Below, piece after piece: positions 1-8,692 of a stretch of 64,000 nucleotides of DNA. The position numbers and the translations under genes are program-made. Numbering within the stretch: the stretch's first letter is position 1; the number at the start of each line of letters is the position of its first letter. The stretch lies in assembly GCA_019828595.1 (NCBI GenBank), contig JAHQRK010000033.1, positions 496,001 to 560,000 on the forward strand, in the 5' to 3' direction. The notes below the pieces were generated by a model. The model worked only from the letters and a program-made list of their open reading frames with translations. It was not told where the DNA came from and did no database searches. The stretch is from Aphanomyces cochlioides. Lineage: Eukaryota; Oomycota; Saprolegniomycetes; Saprolegniales; Verrucalvaceae.

Positions 1-1304
1 CATCAATTTTTTCCTCTGTAGCGTTTTCCTCGACATGGTCTGTATTCTTTTTTAGCGTCGTCTTTTTGTTTGGCTTTTTCCAGTCTAGCTTGAACGCTGG
101 GAGGGACCGTTTGATTGAGGGACCGAATTTTATGTTGAAAAACATAAACTTGGTTTTGGATCTCGATTTCTCTCAGAGGCTCGCCTCCATCATCTGGTAC
201 CAATGCCAAAGGAGGAGTTTCGGAGTCAAAAAGGACTCGAAATTGGGTCGAGCGTAATAAATTGTCAGTACTGGGGTTAAAACCAACAATGACGCAGTGA
301 GTGAGCTCTTCCAACTTTTTCAAAATCGCTTTTTGAATATCGTGATCCACCAGGTTGTTGAAAGTAATAAAATAAAGTTTCGAGTGGGGAGAATATTCAG
401 GCACAGTAAATTCTTGTTTTCCCAGACGAAGGGAGGTTCCACAAGTTTTGCGCAATAGATCATCGTCATAAAACGTCAAAGAGAGAGTAGTCGGGTTTTT
501 CTTGTGGAACAGAATTTCCTTGAATTTCGATTCCCAAAGCGTACCCGGGTTTTGGGTAATTAAATTCGCTCGGATTTGGTAGTCCTTGACTTGACGGAAT
601 GCTTCTCCCAGAGGAATGTCCACAGTGCAAGCCTTCGATGATGGAGTTTTCAAGATGTCTTCAATGAATTCATCCATAGCAGTAGGGTTTTGGCGGAATT
701 CTCGAGCTTGTCGAATTAATTCTTCCAATTCAGAGTCGTCAATGGGATGCCCACCAGTGTTGCGAACCAATTGGGTTTTCACATGGCGGGCTCCTTCCCA
801 TACATTATTTTTCTTCGAGTTGGTTTTTTTGCCTTCGTTGTTGGACGAAGCTTGTTTTTTGGGGTTGGAGGGTTTGGCAGGAGAGTTTGTCCCATCTTTG
901 GAGGGATTTTTCGAATTAGGTAAAACTCGTCCATGATGGGTGCCGTCAGGATGGGTAATATTCTCCCCAGGCTTGTCAGAATCCTTGGGTAATTTGCCAC
1001 CATTGGCGTCAGAGGCAGGTTTTTCGTTGGAACCATTAATATCCATACCCATTCCTGCATCATCGGGTCCATTTTTTTTGTCCATATTTGGACCAGTGTC
1101 ACCACCTAAGTCAACACCATCTTGGTTGGAAACATTTTCCCTACGAAGAGAGTCGGACGCAGCGGCGCTGTTCCTAGAGGAAGGAGGTTTTTCAGCGGCT
1201 TCTCGGCTCGGACCGGGCGTCGCTTGGCTAGGGTCAGGCGTCGATTCACGTTGAGCGAATCGAGACACCGTCGAAAGGATGGTTTTTTCCGCGCTAGAGG
1301 CCAT
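1..1304 (-). pseudogene. LINE A1 ORF1, partial and frameshifted
   Basis: The frame opens at an ATG (1304) and matches residues 1-419 of the 841-aa ORF1 of A2-A5. It then shifts because the T run at 48-53 has six T where the other five copies with this segment have five. After the shift about 14 unrelated residues precede a stop at 3-5. The visible part holds the disordered Ser/Asn/Pro/Lys-rich N-terminus and the globular region near residues 227-400. The change could be a real mutation or a homopolymer error. A His replaces Pro near residue 123 relative to other copies. Confidence 0.9.
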
Positions 1305-1384
1305 GACGTTGTCGAAAGCACCTAAAAAGCAAGATTTTCCGTTGGGGGGCTGTGGTAGTTTAACCTACAAAGCAAAAACGAAAG
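1..1384 (-). mobile_element. LINE family A, copy A1 (5' end only, cut by window edge)
   Basis: This is the 5' part of a family A non-LTR retrotransposon. It holds the 5' UTR (1305-1384) and the first half of ORF1; the rest lies left of the window. It joins the tRNA-Ala 5' half at 1385 at the same nucleotide as the other full-length copies. It keeps the 47-nt putative intron at 1322-1368. Shared variants with A4 in ORF1 (PDPSQ near residue 25 and an Ile in the EEKID segment near residue 433) make A4 its nearest relative here. Confidence 0.93.
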
Positions 1385-1428
1385 TCCCGCATGCTAAGCG
1401 GGCGCTCTACCATCTGAGCTACATCCCC
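1385..1428 (-). pseudogene. tRNA-Ala(AGC) 5' half, split by LINE A1
   Basis: This is nucleotides 1-44 of tRNA-Ala: acceptor 5' strand, D arm with the A box, and the anticodon stem-loop. It ends at the LINE A1 5' junction. The last 17 nt, CCGCTTAGCATGCGGGA, are the target duplication. The matching 3' half lies left of the window. Confidence 0.92.
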
Positions 1429-2107
1429 TTTTTACTGTTCTTTTGTGTCTGTGCATCAAGTCCGCCAAATCGTCCACTTTCTTGTTCTTGTCTGTACAAG
1501 GATAGATTGTGACGACCCTTTTGCAACCAGGCATTCGTCGTGTCTACGGGATACTTGTATGCCAAAATGTCCCGTGGAGACTGTCGATTTCTTGTCGGCT
1601 TGTTGGAGAACTCGTTGGTGTGGATGAAGCTGTTGCAAACCCGTTTTTTGACAGTACGTCGATTTCTGGTCGTCTTTTTTTGGTATCTGAGGGTGTGAAT
1701 CGATAGAGCTTTTCAAAAGCAAGAGTTTGCAAGTAGTTTGAGGTCAATCGGAGCAATATTGCAAAAGTTATGAGCAAAAAACGATTTCGACCGATGGGAC
1801 ACGAACCGTTCACACCAAAAAGTGTCAAGCGATTGACAACAAAAGAGATGTTTTCTATCCTTCTTTATCCATGTGACGCGACCACAAACACCATTCAAAG
1901 TGCTGTACACATTCTGGTTCAACCATTTCATTGCACATCGACCAAGTGATTCCAAGAAATATACTGTTCAAAGTCTAACTGTTATATTTTCCATTGTGGA
2001 CAGTGTATACTTGTCAAGTTGAATACAGATAATGTTGGAAAAGAAGTGTCCTACAGAGGTGAAAAGGAGATCGCGTGAAAGAGTAGTGTCCTGAATAGAA
2101 AGAAGCT
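1429..2107. repeat. tRNA array spacer, unit 1 (679 bp)
   Basis: This spacer separates the tRNA-Ala 5' end from the tRNA-His terminator and recurs in all 13 units with no difference that I noticed. I see no RNA gene or credible protein in it. Its short frames of 60-94 codons lie on both strands, overlap each other and have no recognisable domain. A B-box-like 11-mer on the minus strand (GGTTCGTGTCC) followed by a T6 run is the only Pol III-like signal. Confidence 0.85.
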
Positions 2108-2114
2108 AAAAAGA

Positions 2115-2186
2115 TGCGCCTGCCGGGAGTCGAACCCGGGATGTCACGGCCACAACGTGAAGTACTGACCACTATACTACAGACGC
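2115..2186 (-). tRNA. tRNA-His(GTG), unit 1
   Basis: The minus strand folds into a 72-nt cloverleaf. The acceptor stem is GCGTCTG with CAGGCGC (one U-G pair), the anticodon stem TCACG/CGTGA closes loop TTGTGGC, and the T arm is CCGGG/CCCGG. The discriminator is A, as in eukaryotic tRNA-His. The A box (TAGTATAGTGG) and B box (GGTTCGACTCC) match the Pol III consensus. There is no intron. A T5 terminator lies just downstream at 2108-2112. The base just 5' of G1 is a genomic G, the only nucleotide between this gene and tRNA-Ala. Confidence 0.96.
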
Positions 2187-2187
2187 C

Positions 2188-2233
2188 TGGAGAAGCAGGG
2201 TATCGATCCCTGTACCTCCCGCATGCTAAGCGG
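2188..2233 (-). pseudogene. tRNA-Ala 3' half, split by SINE1
   Basis: It holds the duplicated anticodon stem-loop, variable loop, T arm (CAGGG/CCCTG) with the B box, acceptor 3' strand and discriminator A. It has lost its D arm and A box to the SINE1 insertion. tRNA-His follows after one G. Confidence 0.92.
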
Positions 2234-2591
2234 TTTATTGAGTATATTACCTAGGTTATAGTGGATATGAACTACTTTAACTCAGCTGGACCAGGTCTAA
2301 CGGCTTTGTCTTGATAGTTCTACCTTTTCGGTAGTACAGCGATTCGACACGTTTTTACAGAACGGCCACATTAAACTGACACTTTCATTCCGGTAACCGC
2401 TTCCGGACAATCCTTCTCTTGTAAGTTCGAGGCGCACTTAAGTTTCCCGATCACATACATCCCATTAAATACCGTGCTTTCGGACAGGGGGGGTGGAGGG
2501 GTTGCAAATCCCTCGTCCTAGCCCGGGATCGAACCGGTGACCTCTCGCTTACGAAGCGTGTGCTCTACCACTGAGCCAATTTCCCCCCCTC
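2234..2591 (-). mobile_element. tRNA-derived SINE, copy 1 (358 bp)
   Basis: This short element lies in the tRNA-Ala anticodon arm at the same site and orientation as the family A LINEs. Its 5' end (right) is a G-rich run followed by a tRNA-Thr-like head with A box TGGCTCAGTGG (2568-2578) and B box GGTTCGATCCC (2525-2535). A unique body of about 270 bp follows. Its 3' end carries TAATATACTCA, which the LINE 3' end also carries. It has no open frame of note. The sense strand has no run of four T, so Pol III could read its full length. The target duplication is 17 bp (18 if one shared G is counted). Confidence 0.9.
2510..2591 (-). promoter_or_regulatory. SINE1 Pol III promoter head, tRNA-Thr(CGT)-like
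   Basis: The anticodon loop TTCGTAA would read CGT (Thr). The D and T arms are tRNA-like and both internal promoter boxes are good. The acceptor arms do not pair (GGGAAAT against CTAGGAC) and the anticodon stem has an A-A mismatch. It is therefore a promoter derived from a tRNA rather than a working tRNA. Confidence 0.82.
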
Positions 2592-2635
2592 TCCCGCATG
2601 CTAAGCGGGCGCTCTACCATCTGAGCTACATCCCC
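2592..2635 (-). pseudogene. tRNA-Ala 5' half, split by SINE1
   Basis: Nucleotides 1-44 of tRNA-Ala with acceptor 5' strand, A box and complete anticodon stem-loop, ending at the SINE1 5' junction. Its partner half is at 2188-2233. Confidence 0.92.
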
Positions 2636-3314
2636 TTTTTACTGTTCTTTTGTGTCTGTGCATCAAGTCCGCCAAATCGTCCACTTTCTTGTTCTTGTCT
2701 GTACAAGGATAGATTGTGACGACCCTTTTGCAACCAGGCATTCGTCGTGTCTACGGGATACTTGTATGCCAAAATGTCCCGTGGAGACTGTCGATTTCTT
2801 GTCGGCTTGTTGGAGAACTCGTTGGTGTGGATGAAGCTGTTGCAAACCCGTTTTTTGACAGTACGTCGATTTCTGGTCGTCTTTTTTTGGTATCTGAGGG
2901 TGTGAATCGATAGAGCTTTTCAAAAGCAAGAGTTTGCAAGTAGTTTGAGGTCAATCGGAGCAATATTGCAAAAGTTATGAGCAAAAAACGATTTCGACCG
3001 ATGGGACACGAACCGTTCACACCAAAAAGTGTCAAGCGATTGACAACAAAAGAGATGTTTTCTATCCTTCTTTATCCATGTGACGCGACCACAAACACCA
3101 TTCAAAGTGCTGTACACATTCTGGTTCAACCATTTCATTGCACATCGACCAAGTGATTCCAAGAAATATACTGTTCAAAGTCTAACTGTTATATTTTCCA
3201 TTGTGGACAGTGTATACTTGTCAAGTTGAATACAGATAATGTTGGAAAAGAAGTGTCCTACAGAGGTGAAAAGGAGATCGCGTGAAAGAGTAGTGTCCTG
3301 AATAGAAAGAAGCT
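2636..3314. repeat. tRNA array spacer, unit 2
   Basis: Copy of the 679-bp spacer described at 1429-2107. No gene is seen. Confidence 0.85.
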
Positions 3315-3321
3315 AAAAAGA

Positions 3322-3393
3322 TGCGCCTGCCGGGAGTCGAACCCGGGATGTCACGGCCACAACGTGAAGTACTGACCACTATACTACAGACGC
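3322..3393 (-). tRNA. tRNA-His(GTG), unit 2
   Basis: Identical cloverleaf to the copy at 2115-2186. T5 terminator at 3315-3319. Confidence 0.96.
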
Positions 3394-3394
3394 C

Positions 3395-3440
3395 TGGAGA
3401 AGCAGGGTATCGATCCCTGTACCTCCCGCATGCTAAGCGG
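3395..3440 (-). pseudogene. tRNA-Ala 3' half, split by SINE2
   Basis: Anticodon stem-loop through discriminator A, with the B box. The D arm is displaced by SINE2. Confidence 0.92.
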
Positions 3441-3798
3441 TTTATTGAGTATATTACCTAGGTTATAGTGGATATGAACTACTTTAACTCAGCTGGACCA
3501 GGTCTAACGGCTTTGTCTTGATAGTTCTACCTTTTCGGTAGTACAGCGATTCGACACGTTTTTACAGAACGGCCACATTAAACTGACACTTTCATTCCGG
3601 TAACCGCTTCCGGACAATCCTTCTCTTGTAAGTTCGAGGCGCACTTAAGTTTCCCGATCACATACATCCCATTAAATACCGTGCTTTCGGACAGGGGGGG
3701 TGGAGGGGTTGCAAATCCCTCGTCCTAGCCCGGGATCGAACCGGTGACCTCTCGCTTACGAAGCGTGTGCTCTACCACTGAGCCAATTTCCCCCCCTC
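3441..3798 (-). mobile_element. tRNA-derived SINE, copy 2
   Basis: It matches SINE1 in length, sequence and both junctions. The whole 1207-bp block (array unit plus SINE plus target duplication) repeats from unit 1 to unit 2. Copying of an already occupied unit within the array explains this better than a second insertion. Confidence 0.9.
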
Positions 3799-3842
3799 TC
3801 CCGCATGCTAAGCGGGCGCTCTACCATCTGAGCTACATCCCC
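3799..3842 (-). pseudogene. tRNA-Ala 5' half, split by SINE2
   Basis: Nucleotides 1-44 of tRNA-Ala, ending at the SINE2 5' junction. Confidence 0.92.
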
Positions 3843-4521
3843 TTTTTACTGTTCTTTTGTGTCTGTGCATCAAGTCCGCCAAATCGTCCACTTTCTTGTT
3901 CTTGTCTGTACAAGGATAGATTGTGACGACCCTTTTGCAACCAGGCATTCGTCGTGTCTACGGGATACTTGTATGCCAAAATGTCCCGTGGAGACTGTCG
4001 ATTTCTTGTCGGCTTGTTGGAGAACTCGTTGGTGTGGATGAAGCTGTTGCAAACCCGTTTTTTGACAGTACGTCGATTTCTGGTCGTCTTTTTTTGGTAT
4101 CTGAGGGTGTGAATCGATAGAGCTTTTCAAAAGCAAGAGTTTGCAAGTAGTTTGAGGTCAATCGGAGCAATATTGCAAAAGTTATGAGCAAAAAACGATT
4201 TCGACCGATGGGACACGAACCGTTCACACCAAAAAGTGTCAAGCGATTGACAACAAAAGAGATGTTTTCTATCCTTCTTTATCCATGTGACGCGACCACA
4301 AACACCATTCAAAGTGCTGTACACATTCTGGTTCAACCATTTCATTGCACATCGACCAAGTGATTCCAAGAAATATACTGTTCAAAGTCTAACTGTTATA
4401 TTTTCCATTGTGGACAGTGTATACTTGTCAAGTTGAATACAGATAATGTTGGAAAAGAAGTGTCCTACAGAGGTGAAAAGGAGATCGCGTGAAAGAGTAG
4501 TGTCCTGAATAGAAAGAAGCT
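3843..4521. repeat. tRNA array spacer, unit 3
   Basis: Copy of the 679-bp spacer. No gene is seen. Confidence 0.85.
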
Positions 4522-4528
4522 AAAAAGA

Positions 4529-4600
4529 TGCGCCTGCCGGGAGTCGAACCCGGGATGTCACGGCCACAACGTGAAGTACTGACCACTATACTACAGACGC
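4529..4600 (-). tRNA. tRNA-His(GTG), unit 3
   Basis: Identical to the other copies. T5 terminator at 4522-4526. Confidence 0.96.
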
Positions 4601-4601
4601 C

Positions 4602-4647
4602 TGGAGAAGCAGGGTATCGATCCCTGTACCTCCCGCATGCTAAGCGG
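4602..4647 (-). pseudogene. tRNA-Ala 3' half, split by SINE3
   Basis: Anticodon stem-loop through discriminator A. The D arm is displaced by SINE3. Confidence 0.92.
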
Positions 4648-5005
4648 TTTATTGAGTATATTACCTAGGTTATAGTGGATATGAACTACTTTAACTCAGC
4701 TGGACCAGGTCTAACGGCTTTGTCTTGATAGTTCTACCTTTTCGGTAGTACAGCGATTCGACACGTTTTTACAGAACGGCCACATTAAACTGACACTTTC
4801 ATTCCGGTAACCGCTTCCGGACAATCCTTCTCTTGTAAGTTCGAGGCGCACTTAAGTTTCCCGATCACATACATCCCATTAAATACCGTGCTTTCGGACA
4901 GGGGGGGTGGAGGGGTTGCAAATCCCTCGTCCTAGCCCGGGATCGAACCGGTGACCTCTCGCTTACGAAGCGTGTGCTCTACCACTGAGCCAATTTCCCC
5001 CCCTT
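4648..5005 (-). mobile_element. tRNA-derived SINE, copy 3
   Basis: The interior appears the same as SINE1 and SINE2. The 5' junction differs: TTTCCGC replaces TCTCCCGC on the plus strand, so the recognisable duplication is only about 15 bp. This is either an independent insertion with a different second-strand cut or a later mutation of the junction. Confidence 0.88.
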
Positions 5006-5048
5006 TCCGCATGCTAAGCGGGCGCTCTACCATCTGAGCTACATCCCC
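5006..5048 (-). pseudogene. tRNA-Ala 5' half, between SINE3 and B1
   Basis: Anticodon stem-loop, D arm and acceptor 5' strand of tRNA-Ala. SINE3 bounds it on the left and element B1 starts just 5' of mature nucleotide 1 on the right. The last 14 positions (5035-5048) are the left copy of the B1 target duplication, TGAGCTACATCCCC on the plus strand. Confidence 0.9.
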
Positions 5049-5279
5049 TCCGCCAAGTTCGAATCGAAGGAGCCGCCTCCGCCAGAAATTTGGCAAGAAG
5101 TCAGCTTCATCCGATGGCATGCATCGATCCGCAGATGGCTTCGCCTCCAAGAAGTTGACAGCCCTCAACGAGTGGAAGCAATTTCAGCAATCAATACTTT
5201 GCATAGACAACCTGTCTATCGCCCACTGGTAGCCAAGTACCCGACTTTGCTCGCGCTCCAACCTTCAGCCCCAAATTAA
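5049..5279 (+). pseudogene. C-terminal fragment of a family B protein (B1)
   Basis: Seventy-six sense codons and a stop, with no start codon because the element is 5'-truncated. It contains FIRWHASIRRWLRLQEVD near the middle and ends in LLALQPSAPN. I recognise no domain. It is probably the end of ORF2 or of a downstream ORF of a family B retrotransposon. It bears no clear resemblance to the end of the B2 protein, so B1 and B2 are probably different lineages. Confidence 0.6.
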
Positions 5280-5391
5280 CAAGCCCCAAGTATTTATTCA
5301 ACAAGTCAAAAATCGCTGTACTCCAAAGCCCAAGGTAGAAAATCTGCTGAAGCATTTGGAAGTGGGATGAGCCGTTAGTAGGCAATATTAG

Positions 5392-5420
5392 TATTAGTAG
5401 ATATTGAAAGTCTATTAATA
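5392..5420 (+). other. 3' tail hairpin of B1
   Basis: TATTAGTAGA pairs with TCTATTAATA (ten pairs, one G-U) around a 9-nt loop. It lies between conserved tail blocks, in the place where B2 has a hairpin of different sequence. Such 3' structures can be recognised by the element's reverse transcriptase. Confidence 0.65.
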
Positions 5421-5436
5421 TACCTCCCCATTGCAG

Positions 5437-5450
5437 TGAGCTACATCCCC
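5437..5450 (-). repeat. Right target duplication of B1 (tRNA-Ala nt 1-14)
   Basis: A copy of tRNA-Ala nucleotides 1-14 left upstream of the gene by the B1 insertion. Confidence 0.9.
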
Positions 5451-6129
5451 TTTTTACTGTTCTTTTGTGTCTGTGCATCAAGTCCGCCAAATCGTCCACT
5501 TTCTTGTTCTTGTCTGTACAAGGATAGATTGTGACGACCCTTTTGCAACCAGGCATTCGTCGTGTCTACGGGATACTTGTATGCCAAAATGTCCCGTGGA
5601 GACTGTCGATTTCTTGTCGGCTTGTTGGAGAACTCGTTGGTGTGGATGAAGCTGTTGCAAACCCGTTTTTTGACAGTACGTCGATTTCTGGTCGTCTTTT
5701 TTTGGTATCTGAGGGTGTGAATCGATAGAGCTTTTCAAAAGCAAGAGTTTGCAAGTAGTTTGAGGTCAATCGGAGCAATATTGCAAAAGTTATGAGCAAA
5801 AAACGATTTCGACCGATGGGACACGAACCGTTCACACCAAAAAGTGTCAAGCGATTGACAACAAAAGAGATGTTTTCTATCCTTCTTTATCCATGTGACG
5901 CGACCACAAACACCATTCAAAGTGCTGTACACATTCTGGTTCAACCATTTCATTGCACATCGACCAAGTGATTCCAAGAAATATACTGTTCAAAGTCTAA
6001 CTGTTATATTTTCCATTGTGGACAGTGTATACTTGTCAAGTTGAATACAGATAATGTTGGAAAAGAAGTGTCCTACAGAGGTGAAAAGGAGATCGCGTGA
6101 AAGAGTAGTGTCCTGAATAGAAAGAAGCT
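5451..6129. repeat. tRNA array spacer, unit 4
   Basis: Copy of the 679-bp spacer. No gene is seen. Confidence 0.85.
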
Positions 6130-6136
6130 AAAAAGA

Positions 6137-6208
6137 TGCGCCTGCCGGGAGTCGAACCCGGGATGTCACGGCCACAACGTGAAGTACTGACCACTATACT
6201 ACAGACGC
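6137..6208 (-). tRNA. tRNA-His(GTG), unit 4
   Basis: Identical to the other copies. T5 terminator at 6130-6134. Confidence 0.96.
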
Positions 6209-6209
6209 C

Positions 6210-6255
6210 TGGAGAAGCAGGGTATCGATCCCTGTACCTCCCGCATGCTAAGCGG
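6210..6255 (-). pseudogene. tRNA-Ala 3' half, split by LINE A2
   Basis: Anticodon stem-loop to discriminator A. The LINE A2 3' end joins it at 6256. The duplication is 6239-6255. Confidence 0.93.
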
Positions 6256-8692
6256 TTAACTGAGTATATTAAAGAATTAATATGGCCCAAAAGGGCCGCA
6301 AACTAGACTTTCGATTTTGGCTTCATAGGTCGCATAATAAATATGTGTTGCGAAATGTGACCTTGGAAGGTTCTTGTGGAAAATCGTCCAGTGTTGCTTA
6401 ACCGAAATAGACTTGGGTGTGGGGTAATTTGGAGGAACCATGGCAGAAAGAAAATGTTGCATGGCGATTCAGGCTGTGAAAAAATTCAACAGTATAGAGA
6501 AGAGCCATACAAGCAACTTTCTTTTCATGACCATCTTGATCCGAGTTGGTGGTGGCGAGATACGAGGCAATTTCGGGTTGACTGTGGAGGACTTGAAAAT
6601 TTGTATACAAAAGTCTTGATAAAAATTCCAAGTGGAGGTACGCAGTGAAAAAGGCCAAGTAAATAAAAGCTTGAGTTGGGGTCGATCCATGAATAAATAA
6701 ATCGACAGGAGAGGAAGGCCAAAAATTGACAAAAGGGTCGAAACAGAGTAAAATCAGGCCCAAGGAAAATAAATTGGCAAGAGGTAGGAGCCCAAAAAAT
6801 CCAAAAAGGTCGTGGCCAATTTAATTCGACCTCAGGAGGCCGAATTAAATCGCTGTAACCATGGGAAAAGCTGGGTTTGAGAGAAAAGACCATCCAAAAT
6901 AAAATGTTCTTGGACGATTTGACCAGCCAAAAAAATCAACGAGGTCGGTCGTTCCATGACAAGCAAAGTTGATTTCAGGAGCGTCTTCATCGGAGTTGAT
7001 GGTGGCGAGATAGAGGGAAAATCCCTTGTGGGTTGGGCTTTTGGGGTAAACCTCCCAAAAATAATAAAAAAGGGTAAAATATTTGGGAGGAGCCATTTTG
7101 ACATGCGCCATGGGCGGATAGGTCTCGAGCGCGAGCATCGTCGGAGCTGGATTTCGAACGGCGCCGCGGTGCATGGAGCCACTTGGCAGAATCGTAGCGA
7201 CGATACGTACGAAGGATAGCGCACCATTAGAATCGCCATAGGTAGTGTGTAGCGGGAGAGCGCTAGCCAAAACCAGTGTTTTTTCCAATCGGGCGTCTCG
7301 GCGGCCAAATTTGAAGGAGTCATAACTTCCGAACGGCTATGAGATAGATAGCCATACTTGGTGTCCTCCATCAATGGAGGCTAGCGGTGGATGCACCATA
7401 TTAATCGGTGCATATAGAGTCGTGTAGCTGAAATGAGCTACGATGGTCGTTTTGGAGCCTTATCGGCTCAAAATGGTTTGGAATCGGAAGTTGGGTTCCT
7501 GTGCTGCTATCATGGTGCTTGATAGCTCAAATCCATCGCGAGGACATTCTCGAGCCTCTCCAACTCTAAGTTGGGCGATCGGAGTTGATTTGCGTTCAGG
7601 AGCCATTCCGATGAGTTTTAGCCATTTCACCAAAAGTTGTCGGGGCGACGGCAAGTAGGTTCCAGGGCTTCAATCATCGCTCTTGATGGCTTAAAACACT
7701 CGTCTAGCCATGATAGGATGGAAAAGAGTCATAGCCGGTCGATTGGAAATGATTTGCGACCTGTAGCCGACTTAAGGTTTTGTAGCCGGTGGATAGGGGC
7801 GGTTGACATTTTGGATTGAGGATTGCGAGCAAACCAGGATGTTTCAGGGCGTTCTAACGCTTTGGCTAGTCGTAATAAGTGGTGGAGCCACCCACTAGAC
7901 CCCTAGATGTCACTCGGTGACCGTAGGGAAAGCGTTCGAGTTGTCCTGGTGTTTCACCGGTTTGGGTGACAGTCCAAAATGGGTTCGTGGTTTTGAACCA
8001 TAGATCTGCAATATGTGCTAGTTGGTGTCGGCATAGAGCTCGATTCAACTGAGATAACAAGCCACTAAACGTAGAAATCCACGCAGTAGGTCGAGAGAAA
8101 TTTCACTTTTGGTGACGGGTTGAAACCGGTTCAAAATGGGTGTCACCGGGTCGAATTTCCTTTCGAATTTTGTTTCGCGAGTTTGGCGAGGTTTGAGCAC
8201 TCGCAAACTGGCACATCTTGAGGAGGAGACATGGGAGAATCTTTTAGGCACCGTGGCGCAATTTTCCCGAACAAAAAGTGTGCACTCGATTTTGAGATTT
8301 CGCCCCCAGGGGGAGACGTCGTAACAATTTTCAAAGTGTTGTTGTGAGAGAACCACTGCACTTTTTTGCAATCTAACGCTTGCGTTTGTCTGCTTGGGAT
8401 GTCTAGCAACCCTGAAGACCATTAGAATGTCTGAAATGATCGTCAGAGCAATGCCAGAGTTGTCGATAGTTTTGCCATTTTGGGTGAACGGATAAAGTCA
8501 AGTCGATTTTGTGAACGACTCGGCATGAGATAAAGTTACTTGGTGTGTCCATAGAGCTCTGTTAGCTGGGGCTAACGAGCCATCAAACGCATGAAAAGGC
8601 CAAGTGGGTCGCGAGAAAATCCACTTTGAGTTTTCCCATTGGTTTGGGTGACTTAGGTGAATTTCTTCAAAGGTTGCAATATAACATGCCTT
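6256..8692 (-). other. LINE A2 3' UTR (2437 bp, rich in hairpins)
   Basis: I find no supported protein here: the short frames change length between copies through small indels. The region is crowded with perfect inverted repeats, for example 6266-6283, 6284-6297, 6819-6850 (10-bp stem), 7051-7090 (9-bp stem), 7365-7380, 7391-7413, 7506-7526 and 8556-8580. A 70-bp segment near 6509 recurs in diverged form near 6959. The hairpins at the extreme 3' end are likely recognition structures for reverse transcription; the role of the rest is unknown. Confidence 0.8.
6266..6297 (-). promoter_or_regulatory. LINE A2 3'-terminal double hairpin
   Basis: On the sense strand GGCCC-TTTT-GGGCC (6297-6284) is followed directly by ATATTAA-TTCT-TTAATAT (6283-6266), ten bases from the insertion joint. 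All six copies with a 3' end appear to keep it. A tail structure for RT recognition is the likely role by analogy with other LINEs. Confidence 0.6.

Larger units (their letters stand above)
5049..5436 (+). mobile_element. LINE family B, 5'-truncated copy B1 (388 bp)
   Basis: This is a plus-strand insertion flanked by the 14-bp duplication TGAGCTACATCCCC (5035-5048 and 5437-5450), the complement of tRNA-Ala nucleotides 1-14. An open frame from the first base to a stop at 5277-5279 shows it is the 3' end of a longer coding element. The 157-bp 3' UTR shares with B2 the blocks GGGATGAGCC, GGCAATATTAGT and CTCCCCATTG and a hairpin (5392-5420) at the same place. Target-site truncation of this kind is typical of target-primed reverse transcription. 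Confidence 0.85.

Noticed and set aside
1429..2107. Open frames of 60-94 codons on both strands of the array spacer
   Set aside because: They overlap one another, have no domain, and recur only because the spacer is a perfect repeat. One is merely antisense to another.
2510..2591. A working tRNA-Thr(CGT) gene
   Set aside because: The acceptor arms cannot pair and the anticodon stem has a mismatch. It is the head of the SINE.
1385..6255. Entamoeba-type tRNA arrays
   Set aside because: The spacer lacks the short tandem repeats typical of Entamoeba arrays, and Entamoeba LINEs are of the R4 type rather than APE type.
6832..7374. Minus-strand frames of 147-180 codons in the LINE A 3' UTR as proteins
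   Set aside because: Small indels in A3 and A5 shift or change them without pattern, and they overlap in two frames. This is not how conserved coding sequence behaves.
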